Source: Bacteroides sp. 214 (GTDB lineage Bacteria > Bacteroidota > Bacteroidia > Bacteroidales > Bacteroidaceae). From it: a stretch of DNA of 64,000 nucleotides. Positions 34,512 through 43,000 of the stretch are shown here, piece after piece. The notes beneath the pieces are model-generated. The model saw only the letters and a program-made list of their open reading frames with translations, ran no database searches and was not told where the DNA came from. Every line of letters begins with the position of its first letter. The stretch's first letter is position 1. The translations under genes were made by a program, and so were the position numbers. The stretch spans positions 62,001-126,000 of the forward strand of contig NZ_QVML01000004.1 of the NCBI RefSeq assembly GCF_010501015.1, in the 5' to 3' direction.

Positions 34512-34668
34512 TAATTAATTAGATACATTGTTTTGATACATTTTTAATACCCTGCATCTTCAAATTACTACTTTTTTGATACCCTGTTTTTTTGGGGGAT
34601 TAGACACTTTTGTCTTGTTTTGCCGTCATCAAATAAAATTATTTATTAATCCTTTAAACAACAGATTT

Positions 34669-35286
34669 ATGAAAAACTTATTAAATTTGGTCGTAATTGC
34701 AACTTTAAGTATCTTATTCCTTTCATGTTCAAATGAGCAGGACAAATTTGTTAATCAACCAGTTGATCCTTATTTTAAAACAATGCTAATGAATAAAACG
34801 ATTGAGATTTATTCGTCAAAGTTAACAAGAGGTGCTGAGCTGGTTTTAACTGATAGTGAGAAGCGTGAACTAGCACAAATATCATTAAACACTTTGAAAA
34901 CTTACGGGCTGTCTGAGGAGGAAATAGCAGAAGACCTGGGTGGAATAACTGATGATAAATTGATTGAGGCAGGACTTATAATCATAGCTGTCGAAGAAGA
35001 GGCTGAAAAAGGGGTTGAAGTAATTGATACATTTGATAATGTAAGTTTATTAACTGGACTTGAAAAATGCCCAGATGATCAAACGGTTACTCGATCTCAA
35101 GTTTTTAATTGTGCATTACAGGCTGTCGGTATTACGGCTATTGGAGAATTGATGCAAAAGGGAATAGCGAGTATGAGTAGGTCTGCGGTAAAAACTGCTC
35201 TGAGAAAAATAGTAGCAAAATATCTAGGCTGGGTAGGGGCAGCTATCGCTGTATATGAATTTGGAGATTGTATGAATTGGTGGTAA
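34669..35286 (+). CDS. lipoprotein of unknown function with Gly/Ala-rich hydrophobic C-terminus
   Basis: The start at 34669 gives 205 residues with a lipoprotein signal (MKNLLNLVVIATLSILFLSC). The middle is acidic and helical. The C-terminal ~55 residues (CALQAVGITAIGELMQKGIA, then KYLGWVGAAIAVYEFGDC) are amphipathic and hydrophobic and contain two cysteines, resembling membrane-active peptides. I do not recognise the family. A small two-helix membrane protein gene follows 17 bases later. Base composition is more AT-rich than the sugar operons. A toxin/immunity-like pair is possible but unproven. Confidence 0.7.
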   Translation: MKNLLNLVVIATLSILFLSCSNEQDKFVNQPVDPYFKTMLMNKTIEIYSSKLTRGAELVLTDSEKRELAQISLNTLKTYGLSEEEIAEDLGGITDDKLIEAGLIIIAVEEEAEKGVEVIDTFDNVSLLTGLEKCPDDQTVTRSQVFNCALQAVGITAIGELMQKGIASMSRSAVKTALRKIVAKYLGWVGAAIAVYEFGDCMNWW

Positions 35287-35303
35287 ATTATAAAATTCGG
35301 ATA

Positions 35304-35501
35304 ATGAGATTAAGAGAAAGACCTTATGTTTTTTTATATACTTTCATAGTAATCAGCTATGTTGCAGACTTTATCTTTCGTTTTGAACGATATGATACAA
35401 TAGATATCATATTAACTTCTCTATTGGTGCTACTGTTGCTTTATACTGTAGTTGATTATTGGAAAACAGTTTTAAGGAAATGTAGGAAGAAAAAAAACTA
35501 G
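35304..35501 (+). CDS. small two-helix membrane protein (65 aa)
   Basis: The start at 35304 gives MRLRERPYVFLYTFIVISYV, a first helix, a short polar loop (FRFERYDTID), a second helix (IILTSLLVLLLLYTVVDYW) and a basic tail RKCRKKKN. An upstream in-frame ATG at 35268 overlaps the lipoprotein gene. The size and shape resemble immunity proteins or small membrane partners, but nothing in the sequence proves that. Confidence 0.6.
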   Translation: MRLRERPYVFLYTFIVISYVADFIFRFERYDTIDIILTSLLVLLLLYTVVDYWKTVLRKCRKKKN

Positions 35502-35523
35502 TTCCTGTTTATTGAGACAATGT

Positions 35524-35566
35524 AAAGGCGTGAAGTTTGTTAATTGATAGCGAACTCCATGCCTTT
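35524..35566. terminator. bidirectional terminator between convergent genes
   Basis: 35524-35539 (AAAGGCGTGAAGTTTG) pairs with 35551-35566, with two G-T wobbles and one mismatch. It separates the small membrane protein gene from the convergent MetH-activation-like gene and overlaps the end of the latter. Confidence 0.55.
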
Positions 35567-36238
35567 ATTCGTATTTTTCTTCTTGTAGCAATTCTCCAAC
35601 TCGCAAAGTCCGCACGTATACTCCAATCTTCTTACATTACTCCCTATCCCAATTACCCCGCTTACGGACTTGATAGGCATCATCAGCGACGATTCCGTCA
35701 ACTGCACCCCACAAGGTTCTTCTACGGGAAAGAGCGAAAATAGTTTTTGTTGTTCTGCAACTTGCCAGCCGCAATAGCCCGGGCTGAATCGATTGGTGCG
35801 TAGTAACCCTTCTGTGTTTAACTCTTCTTGAAGGCGCAGCTCCATGTAATTTGCCGCTGCCTCTGCCAGGCAACTGCCAATGTTATGCGCGATGAAGTGA
35901 CGAACAATATCCTCCTTACTTGCTTCTAACCAATGGTTAAAAGCTTCGCCGGCAGTAGCCACAAAGAGTATAAATGCCTCCGAACCGGCTAATTGCTTGC
36001 CGATAATCTTACCGATATTCAACGGGGTGTTGCCTATAAGTAATGTGTCGCGGTTTAATACACCTGCCACGCGTACATAGGCAAAATGCGCGACGGTAAA
36101 CGTGGCTATCTCTTGCAATGCTTCCTTTACCAGTTGTTGGATGTCCGCCTCGGGATTTTGTGTGCCATACCCCATTGCTTCGTACACCTCTTCGGGGGTA
36201 ATAGACAATTGCTCAAACGCTATTTTATCTTCCTTCAT
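35540..36238 (-). CDS. MetH activation-domain-like protein (corrinoid reactivation)
   Basis: The 232-residue protein resembles the C-terminal activation domain of cobalamin-dependent methionine synthase: NRFSPGYCGW contains the RxxPGY motif, followed by EQQKLFSLFP, GVQLTESSLMMPIKSVSG and GIGSN. In MetH this domain binds S-adenosylmethionine for reductive remethylation of oxidised cobalamin. Here it is free-standing and ends in a Cys209-x2-Cys212-x4-Cys217 cluster (CGLCELENC) that could bind metal or iron-sulfur. It overlaps the MtaA-like gene by 14 bases, so the two are translationally coupled. Reactivating the corrinoid protein encoded at 30811 is the likely role. Confidence 0.85.
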   Translation of the reverse strand: MKEDKIAFEQLSITPEEVYEAMGYGTQNPEADIQQLVKEALQEIATFTVAHFAYVRVAGVLNRDTLLIGNTPLNIGKIIGKQLAGSEAFILFVATAGEAFNHWLEASKEDIVRHFIAHNIGSCLAEAAANYMELRLQEELNTEGLLRTNRFSPGYCGWQVAEQQKLFSLFPVEEPCGVQLTESSLMMPIKSVSGVIGIGSNVRRLEYTCGLCELENCYKKKNTNKGMEFAIN

Positions 36239-37241
36239 TGTATTGGTTCAACGCATTGAAGAACGCATCTATATTTCCTTCGGGCACTTCGGGCGGTGTA
36301 TCGCATCCGCTCGATAGTACGAAGTTGGGATACGGCTCCATATCTTTAAGCAATTGCAGTACCTCTGCTTTCATTTGCTCGGGTGTGCCTTGCTTGAATA
36401 TCCCAACAGGATCAATATTTCCCATACCCAACGCATCGGCAGGAACATCTTGCATGGCCACTTTCATATCAATCTTATTACCGAAATGGTAGCCTGCGGC
36501 ACCAGTGTAAACCATAGCAGGGGTACAATGTCCTGTGTTGCCACAGTTGTGAAGAATGATGGAGAAGTGTTCGTCTTGCAGCGCGTCTACTATCTCTTTG
36601 ATATAGATGGAGGAATACTGCTGGCAATCTTCGTTGGAGAGTAATCCTGCGGCAGGTTCGGCAATCACTACGCCTGCAATGCCGGTTTCCTTCAGTGCGC
36701 TACAGTAGGCAAGCAAGAAGTCTGTGCATTTGCGCAACAGCAGGTTAGCAGCTTCGGGGGTGATGTAGATAAGCATCATGATTTCCGACATGTCGTACAG
36801 TCGTCCGGCAAGCGAATAAGGACCGATGCAGCCACCAAGAACAGGCTTGTTGGTGATGTGTTCGGCTGCCAGTCGGTTAGCTTTTAGATATTCGCCAACA
36901 CGTCCTTGCTCTAAACCGGGTACTTGCAATGTTTCAATCTCGGCTTCGTTGTTTAGCAAACGCCCCGTTACCGCAGGTACTTCGTTTTCATGAAAGGCAA
37001 TGGTAGCTCCAAAGGCTTCTGCCTCTACCGTTAAGTCCATAATAACGGTTGCCGCTGCCAACGGATAACGCTGGTTGAGCGTACGTATCGCTTCAAAATG
37101 TACTTCGCCGTTGGTTACAGCTTGACGAACTGTGTTGCCGTTCAACTCAATGCCGGGGTGCGTCATGATAGGAATAGCAATTCGTTGCTTATTCGCAATA
37201 ACCTCCTGTATAAAGGAGTTCATATTTATCTTTTTCATCAT
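36225..37241 (-). CDS. MtaA-like UroD-family methyltransferase (probable MT2)
   Basis: The start at 37241 (338 residues, MMKKINMNSF) was chosen because the promoter-like element lies just upstream; a longer frame to 37298 would start above it. The protein matches corrinoid:thiol methyltransferases such as MtaA. His231-x-Cys233 in LHNCGN and Cys313 in LSSGCDTPP reproduce the His-x-Cys...Cys zinc site (His239, Cys241, Cys316 of MtaA, from memory), which activates a thiol acceptor. Other stretches are FGATIAFHENEVP, LGGCIGPYSLAGRL and GMGNIDPVG. Coenzyme M is not expected in this group, so homocysteine or another thiol is a reasonable guess. Confidence 0.8.
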   Translation of the reverse strand: MMKKINMNSFIQEVIANKQRIAIPIMTHPGIELNGNTVRQAVTNGEVHFEAIRTLNQRYPLAAATVIMDLTVEAEAFGATIAFHENEVPAVTGRLLNNEAEIETLQVPGLEQGRVGEYLKANRLAAEHITNKPVLGGCIGPYSLAGRLYDMSEIMMLIYITPEAANLLLRKCTDFLLAYCSALKETGIAGVVIAEPAAGLLSNEDCQQYSSIYIKEIVDALQDEHFSIILHNCGNTGHCTPAMVYTGAAGYHFGNKIDMKVAMQDVPADALGMGNIDPVGIFKQGTPEQMKAEVLQLLKDMEPYPNFVLSSGCDTPPEVPEGNIDAFFNALNQYNEGR

Positions 37242-37263
37242 ATATTTAGGACGTAAAACCGCA

Positions 37264-37271
37264 CAAATGTA
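37264..37271 (-). promoter_or_regulatory. -7 promoter element of the MtaA-like gene
   Basis: On the minus strand this reads TACATTTG, matching TAnnTTTG, 23 bases upstream of the ATG at 37241. It overlaps the left arm of the inverted repeat at 37268-37297. Confidence 0.55.
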
Positions 37272-37297
37272 CTCAATTGATAGTTGATTTGAGTACA
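37268..37297. promoter_or_regulatory. inverted repeat TGTACTCAA-N12-TTGAGTACA, candidate operator
   Basis: Two perfect 9-bp arms separated by 12 bases lie between the divergent MtaA-like and GH67N-like genes, overlapping the MtaA promoter. The right arm, extended to TTTGAGTACAAA, recurs at 16692 upstream of the ten-gene operon. Confidence 0.65.
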
Positions 37298-37349
37298 AAC
37301 AGGAAAAATTGCCGTCTTTTTGGTATCTAATTATATATAGAATAACGAC

Positions 37350-40019
37350 ATGATTAAATCAAAGTTGACGTTGCTAACCTTTTTAGTAGTCGCACTGTGT
37401 GCATGCAACAAAGAAAATGTAAATATCGTTGTAGAAGAAAACGCATCCAACCGAATTCAATTTGCTGCAGGACAATTGCAGGAAGCATTGCAACAGGCCG
37501 GGTATAGTGTAAATGCCGGAACAGGTAAAACCATTCGCTTGCAATTATCCAAAGACACCACGCTGCGTGCTGAAGGCTTCTGCATCCTTACCGAAGGAGA
37601 AGTTACCACCATTGGCGGACGAGATGGTAGCGGTGTTATTTACGGAGCGCGCCAACTCATTGATCATATCAAGGGAAAGAAGAACATAGATTTTCCCAAG
37701 TCATTTACCGACGCCCCCGAAATGGTGTTGCGTGGTGCTTGTATCGGTTTGCAGAAGACCACCTATTTACCCGGACACGGTGTGTACGAATACCCTTATA
37801 CGCCCGAAAACTTCCCTTGGTTTTATGATAAAGAACAATGGATAGAATACCTTGATATGTTGGTGGAGAACCGCATGAACTCTCTTTATTTGTGGAACGG
37901 GCATCCGTTTGCTTCGCTTGTAAAGTTAGAAGACTATCCGTTTGCTTTAGAAGTAGACGAGGCTACTTTTAAGAAGAATGAAGAGGTATTCTCTTTTCTT
38001 ACCCAAGAAGCTGATAAACGCGGTATCTTTGTGATTCAGATGTTCTACAATATCTTTGTTTCCAAACCCTTCGCCGAACATTACGGTATCAAAACGCAAG
38101 ATAGACATCGCCCCATTACACCACTTGTCAGTGACTATACCCGCAAGTCGGTGGCAGCCTTTATAGAAAAGTATCCCAACGTGGGACTGCTCGTTTGCTT
38201 AGGCGAAGCTATGAATACGTATGAAGATGATGTGGAATGGTTTACTAAAACAATTATACCGGGGGTAAAAGACGGACTTACCAAGCTGGGGCGTACCGAC
38301 GAACCACCTATACTAGTGCGTGCGCACGACACCGATTGCAAGATGGTAATGGATGCTGCTCTGCCACTTTATAAGAACCTCTACACCATGCACAAGTACA
38401 ATGGCGAATCGCTTACGACCTATCAGCCGCGTGGCCCGTGGTCTAAGATACACAAAGATCTTAGCGCTCTAGGAAGTATACATATTAGTAATGTACACAT
38501 CCTCGCCAATCTTGAACCTTTCCGCTGGGGATCGCCCGAGTTTGTACAGAAAGCTGTAAAAGCCATGCACGATGTACATGGAGCCAATGCGTTACATCTT
38601 TATCCGCAAGCATCTTACTGGGATTGGCCATACACTGCCGATAAACTGCCTGATGGTAAACGCGAGAAACAAATAGAGCGCGACTGGATTTGGTATAAAA
38701 CGTGGGGAAGATATGCATGGAACTGTCGCTACGAACGTCCTAATGAAGTAGAGTTTTGGAGTAAACAGCTTGCCGACTTCTATGGAACAACCACCGAAAC
38801 TGCCGCTGATATACTCGAAGCCTACGAGCAAGCTGGCGAGATTGCTCCCAAGCTGTTGCGCCGTTTTGGAATCACCGAAGGAAACCGTCAGACATTGCTG
38901 CTTGGTATGTTTGTAAGTCAATTGGTAAACCCTTATAAATACACCATCTATCCGGGCTTCTACGAAAGCTGTGGTCCCGAAGGCGAAAAACTGATAGAGT
39001 ATGTAGAGAAAGAATGGAAAAAAGAACCACATGTGGGAGAGTTGCCTCTTGATATCATAGAACAAGTCATCATACATGGCGACAAAGCAGTTGCCGCCAT
39101 TGAGCAAGCAGCTGGTGAGGCTACGCTTAACAAAGAGGAGTTCGAACGTTTACGCAATGATATGCATTGTTACCGCGAATTTGCGTATGCCTTCAACCTC
39201 AAAGTAAAAGCAGCCAAATTGGTGCTCGATTATCAATGGGGCAAAGAGATTGCTCGTTTGGAAGAAGCTATCCCATTGCTGGAAGAAAGTTTAGTGCATT
39301 ATCGTAAACTGGTAGAGCTGACAAAAGATCATTACTACTACGCTAATAGTATGCAAACTGCACAACGTCGTATTCCTATTGGTGGAGACGATGGAAAAAA
39401 CAAGACTTGGGAAGAGATGTTGGTACATTATGAGCAAGAGCTTGAAAACTACAAAGGAAACCTCGCCACACTGAAAGCGCAGGCAAATGGTGATACCAGC
39501 GAAAACTCCACAACAATAACCCCGCTACACAAGGCTAATGTGAAAATAATGAGTAACTTGCCAGCGGTGGCGTTACAAGAAGGCGCAAGTCTGCTAACTA
39601 ACATCACCAACCCGGTAGAGGCTTTAGCACCCGAATTGAAAGGACTTACTGCTTTTCGCTTTGACGGCGAGAAACAACGGAAAGAGGCAACTACAATAGA
39701 ATTTGAGTGCGATAAACCGGTTAGCTTGCTGGTAGGATACTTCCGCGATGATCATCGCAAGTATGCCAAGAAACCAACACTCGAAATAGATGCAGCGGCA
39801 AACGAATACGGTCAGGCAGAAGCAAAATTGTCGCATGCCATACGCATCAAGGGATTGCCATTGGCAGATGTGCATACCTATAATTTCGAAGCAGGTAAAC
39901 ACAAGCTCCTATTGCCAAAGGGTTATTTGCTGGTGTTGGGCTTTACGGATAGCGAAGTACCAACGCGCAACGCAGGTTTAGCTGGCGTTGAGAAAACAAT
40001 GGATTGGATGTTTTATTAA
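37350..40019 (+). CDS. GH67 N-terminal-domain-like lipoprotein, putative alpha-glucuronidase-type hydrolase
   Basis: The 889-residue protein has a lipoprotein signal (MIKSKLTLLTFLVVALCAC). Residues about 25-125 resemble the GH67/GH20-type N-terminal domain (NRIQFAAGQLQEALQQAGY, GRDGSGVIYGARQLIDHI). A TIM-barrel-like part follows (YLDMLVENRMNSLYLWNG, LVCLGEAMNTYEDDV), then helices and a C-terminal beta domain. It does not look like a standard GH67, so 'alpha-glucuronidase-like' is the best description. It begins a three-gene operon with the propeller-GH2 fusion and a LacZ-type GH2, and is divergent from the methyl-transfer genes. Confidence 0.6.
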   Translation: MIKSKLTLLTFLVVALCACNKENVNIVVEENASNRIQFAAGQLQEALQQAGYSVNAGTGKTIRLQLSKDTTLRAEGFCILTEGEVTTIGGRDGSGVIYGARQLIDHIKGKKNIDFPKSFTDAPEMVLRGACIGLQKTTYLPGHGVYEYPYTPENFPWFYDKEQWIEYLDMLVENRMNSLYLWNGHPFASLVKLEDYPFALEVDEATFKKNEEVFSFLTQEADKRGIFVIQMFYNIFVSKPFAEHYGIKTQDRHRPITPLVSDYTRKSVAAFIEKYPNVGLLVCLGEAMNTYEDDVEWFTKTIIPGVKDGLTKLGRTDEPPILVRAHDTDCKMVMDAALPLYKNLYTMHKYNGESLTTYQPRGPWSKIHKDLSALGSIHISNVHILANLEPFRWGSPEFVQKAVKAMHDVHGANALHLYPQASYWDWPYTADKLPDGKREKQIERDWIWYKTWGRYAWNCRYERPNEVEFWSKQLADFYGTTTETAADILEAYEQAGEIAPKLLRRFGITEGNRQTLLLGMFVSQLVNPYKYTIYPGFYESCGPEGEKLIEYVEKEWKKEPHVGELPLDIIEQVIIHGDKAVAAIEQAAGEATLNKEEFERLRNDMHCYREFAYAFNLKVKAAKLVLDYQWGKEIARLEEAIPLLEESLVHYRKLVELTKDHYYYANSMQTAQRRIPIGGDDGKNKTWEEMLVHYEQELENYKGNLATLKAQANGDTSENSTTITPLHKANVKIMSNLPAVALQEGASLLTNITNPVEALAPELKGLTAFRFDGEKQRKEATTIEFECDKPVSLLVGYFRDDHRKYAKKPTLEIDAAANEYGQAEAKLSHAIRIKGLPLADVHTYNFEAGKHKLLLPKGYLLVLGFTDSEVPTRNAGLAGVEKTMDWMFY

Positions 40020-40030
40020 TATACATATAG

Positions 40031-43000
40031 ATGATAAATCGTATAGTCTCTTTTTTTATAGTAATAACAAGTATACTTCCTGTTGCTGCGCAACGGGAAG
40101 TGTCGCAAGAACGCATGACGGAAATATACGAACAGGTAAAAACCCCGTATAAATATGGCATGGTGATTGCTCCCGAAACAAACAACTACAAGGTAGATTG
40201 CCCCACAGTGTTCCGTCACAACGACAAATGGTACATGACGTATGTGCTTTACAATGGACGCTTTGGTACTGATGGACGAGGCTATGAAACATGGCTTGCC
40301 GAGAGTGATAATCTCTTGGAGTGGACGACTAAAGGACGCTTACTCTCCTTTCGCGAACAAGGATGGGATATGAATCAACGTGGTGGCTTTCCTGCTCTGC
40401 CCGATATGGAGTGGGGAGGAAGCTATACCTTGCAACCATGGAAAGGTAAATACTGGATGACTTACATAGGTGGCAATAAAACAGGTTATGAGGCTGGACC
40501 GCTAAGCATTGGCTTGGCATGGACAGATGCAAAAAATCTGGGAACTGCCATAGAGTGGGAGGGAATGGATACACCCATCATTGCTTCCTCAGATAAAGAA
40601 GCACAGTGGTTCGAGAATCTCACAGAGTATAAGAGTACTATTTATTGGGATAAAGAGAAAACACTAGGTGCACCATTTGTGATGTTTTATAACGCCGGTG
40701 GTCGCCATCCCGAAACCAACCTGAAAGGAGAACGTGTGGGTATCGCCCTCTCCAAAGATATGAAGAAGTGGAAGCGTTACGCGGGTAACCCGGTTTTTGT
40801 ACACGAAACAGAAGGAACCATTACAGGCGATGCACACATTCAAAAGTTTGGCGATGTATATGTGATGTTCTACTTTTCGGCGTTCAATCCTACTCGCTCA
40901 TACAAAGCCTACAACACCTTTGCGTGTAGCTACGACCTTATCCACTGGAATGACTGGCAAGGCGAAGATCTGATTAAACCGTCCAAAGATTACGATGACC
41001 TCTTTGCACACAAAAGCTATGTGATAAACCACAACGGTGTGGTATATCATTTCTATTGTGCTACTAACAAATACGACCAACGAGGTATTGCCGTGGCAAC
41101 CAGCAAACCCATGGGGCGCTCGGCTGTACACTTTCCTGCACCGGAAGTAAAGAATAAGCGCGTAGTAACAGAACTAAACGATTGGGAAACCAAGTTGCAA
41201 CCTAACAGCCTCACCCCAGCCCTCTCCAAAAGAGAGGGGGAAGATAGCGCAGCTGATTATGAGTGGCAAAAAGTGACCATTCCGCATAATTGGGATGATT
41301 ATTACGGATATCGCCAACTTACACATGGTAACCTGCACGGAACAGCCTTATATCGTACTACTTTTGTTGCACCATCTCTTCATTCCGCAGGTAGCTCCCT
41401 CTCTTTTGGAGAGGGTTGGGGTGAGGCAGTATATTCTTTGCGCTTTTCGGGCGTAGGAACATATGCCACCATCACGTTAAATGGTAAAGACTATGGTCGT
41501 CATCCGGTAGGGCGAACCACACTGACTCTTGATGTAACCGATGCTATCAAACCCGGGCAGTCCAACTTCCTCGAAGTAAAAGCCGAACATCCCGAACTGA
41601 TTGCTGATATGCCGTGGGTATGTGGCGGATGTTCTTCGGAGTGGGGGTTCAGCGAAGGTTCGCAACCATTAGGAATCTTTCGTCCGGTAGAGCTGGAAGT
41701 ATCGGACAACATTCGGATTGAACCTTTCGGAGTGCATGTTTGGAACGATGACAAGGCAGAAACAGTTTATATTGACACAGAACTAAAAAATTACAGCAAC
41801 GCTACTCAAACAGTAGAACTAGTCAATAAATTGAGTACCGACATGGGACGCCAAGTGTTTCGGTTGGTGGAACAAGTAACGTTGGCAGCGGGTGAGACAA
41901 AAACAATCCGTCAGTCTTCGCCTGTAGAGAACCCAATACGCTGGGATACAGAGAATCCTTATCTTTATAACCTGGCTACCATGATTAAACGTAATACTAA
42001 AACCACTGATGAAATAACAACCCCGTTTGGTATCCGCACCATTAGCTGGCCGGTTAAACGCAATGATGGCGATGGCCGCTTCTTCCTGAACGACAAGCCG
42101 GTATTTATTAATGGTGTTTGCGAGTACGAACATCAGTTTGGACAAAGCCACGCTTTTAGCCGCGAACAGGTTAAAGCGCGTGTACGACAGATATTAGCCG
42201 CAGGCTTCAATGGCTTTAGGGATGCACACCAACCGCACCATTTGGACTATCAGAAGTATTGGGATGCAGAAGGCGTTCTCTTCTGGACACAACTTTCGGC
42301 GCATGTGTGGTACGATACACCCGAGTTTCGTGCGAACTTCAAAAAGCTGCTTCGTCAGTGGGTGAAGGAGCGGCGCAACTCACCTTCTGTGGTTATTTGG
42401 GGATTGCAGAATGAAAGCACATTGCCCCGTGCTTTTGCCGAAGAATGTTGCGAAATAATTCGCGAAATGGACCCGACAGCACGCAATATGCGCATTATTA
42501 CTACGTGTAATGGTGGCGAAGGAACCGATTGGAATGTAGTTCAGAACTGGAGTGGTACTTATGGTGGTAATCCACAAGACTATAATCGTGAGCTGGCTCG
42601 CAAAGAGCAGCTGCTGAACGGTGAATATGGTGCATGGCGCAGTCTTGATTTGCATACCGAACCCGGTGCGTTCGAACAAAATGGTGTGTGGAGCGAAGAA
42701 CGTATGTGTCAGCTTATGGAGATGAAGGTGCGTTTGGCAGAACAAGTACGCGATAGTGTGTGCGGACAGTTTCAGTGGATATATAGTAGTCACGACAACC
42801 CCGGTCGCCGCCAACCCGACGAAGGTTATAGAATAATCGATAAGGTTGGACCATTTAATTACAAAGGATTAACCTCTCCGTGGGAAGAGCCGCTCGATGT
42901 ATATTATATGTATCGCTCCAATTATATGAGTGCAGCTAAAGACCCTATGGTGTATCTCGTTTCGCACACATGGGCAGATCGTTTCAAAGATGGTCGCCGT

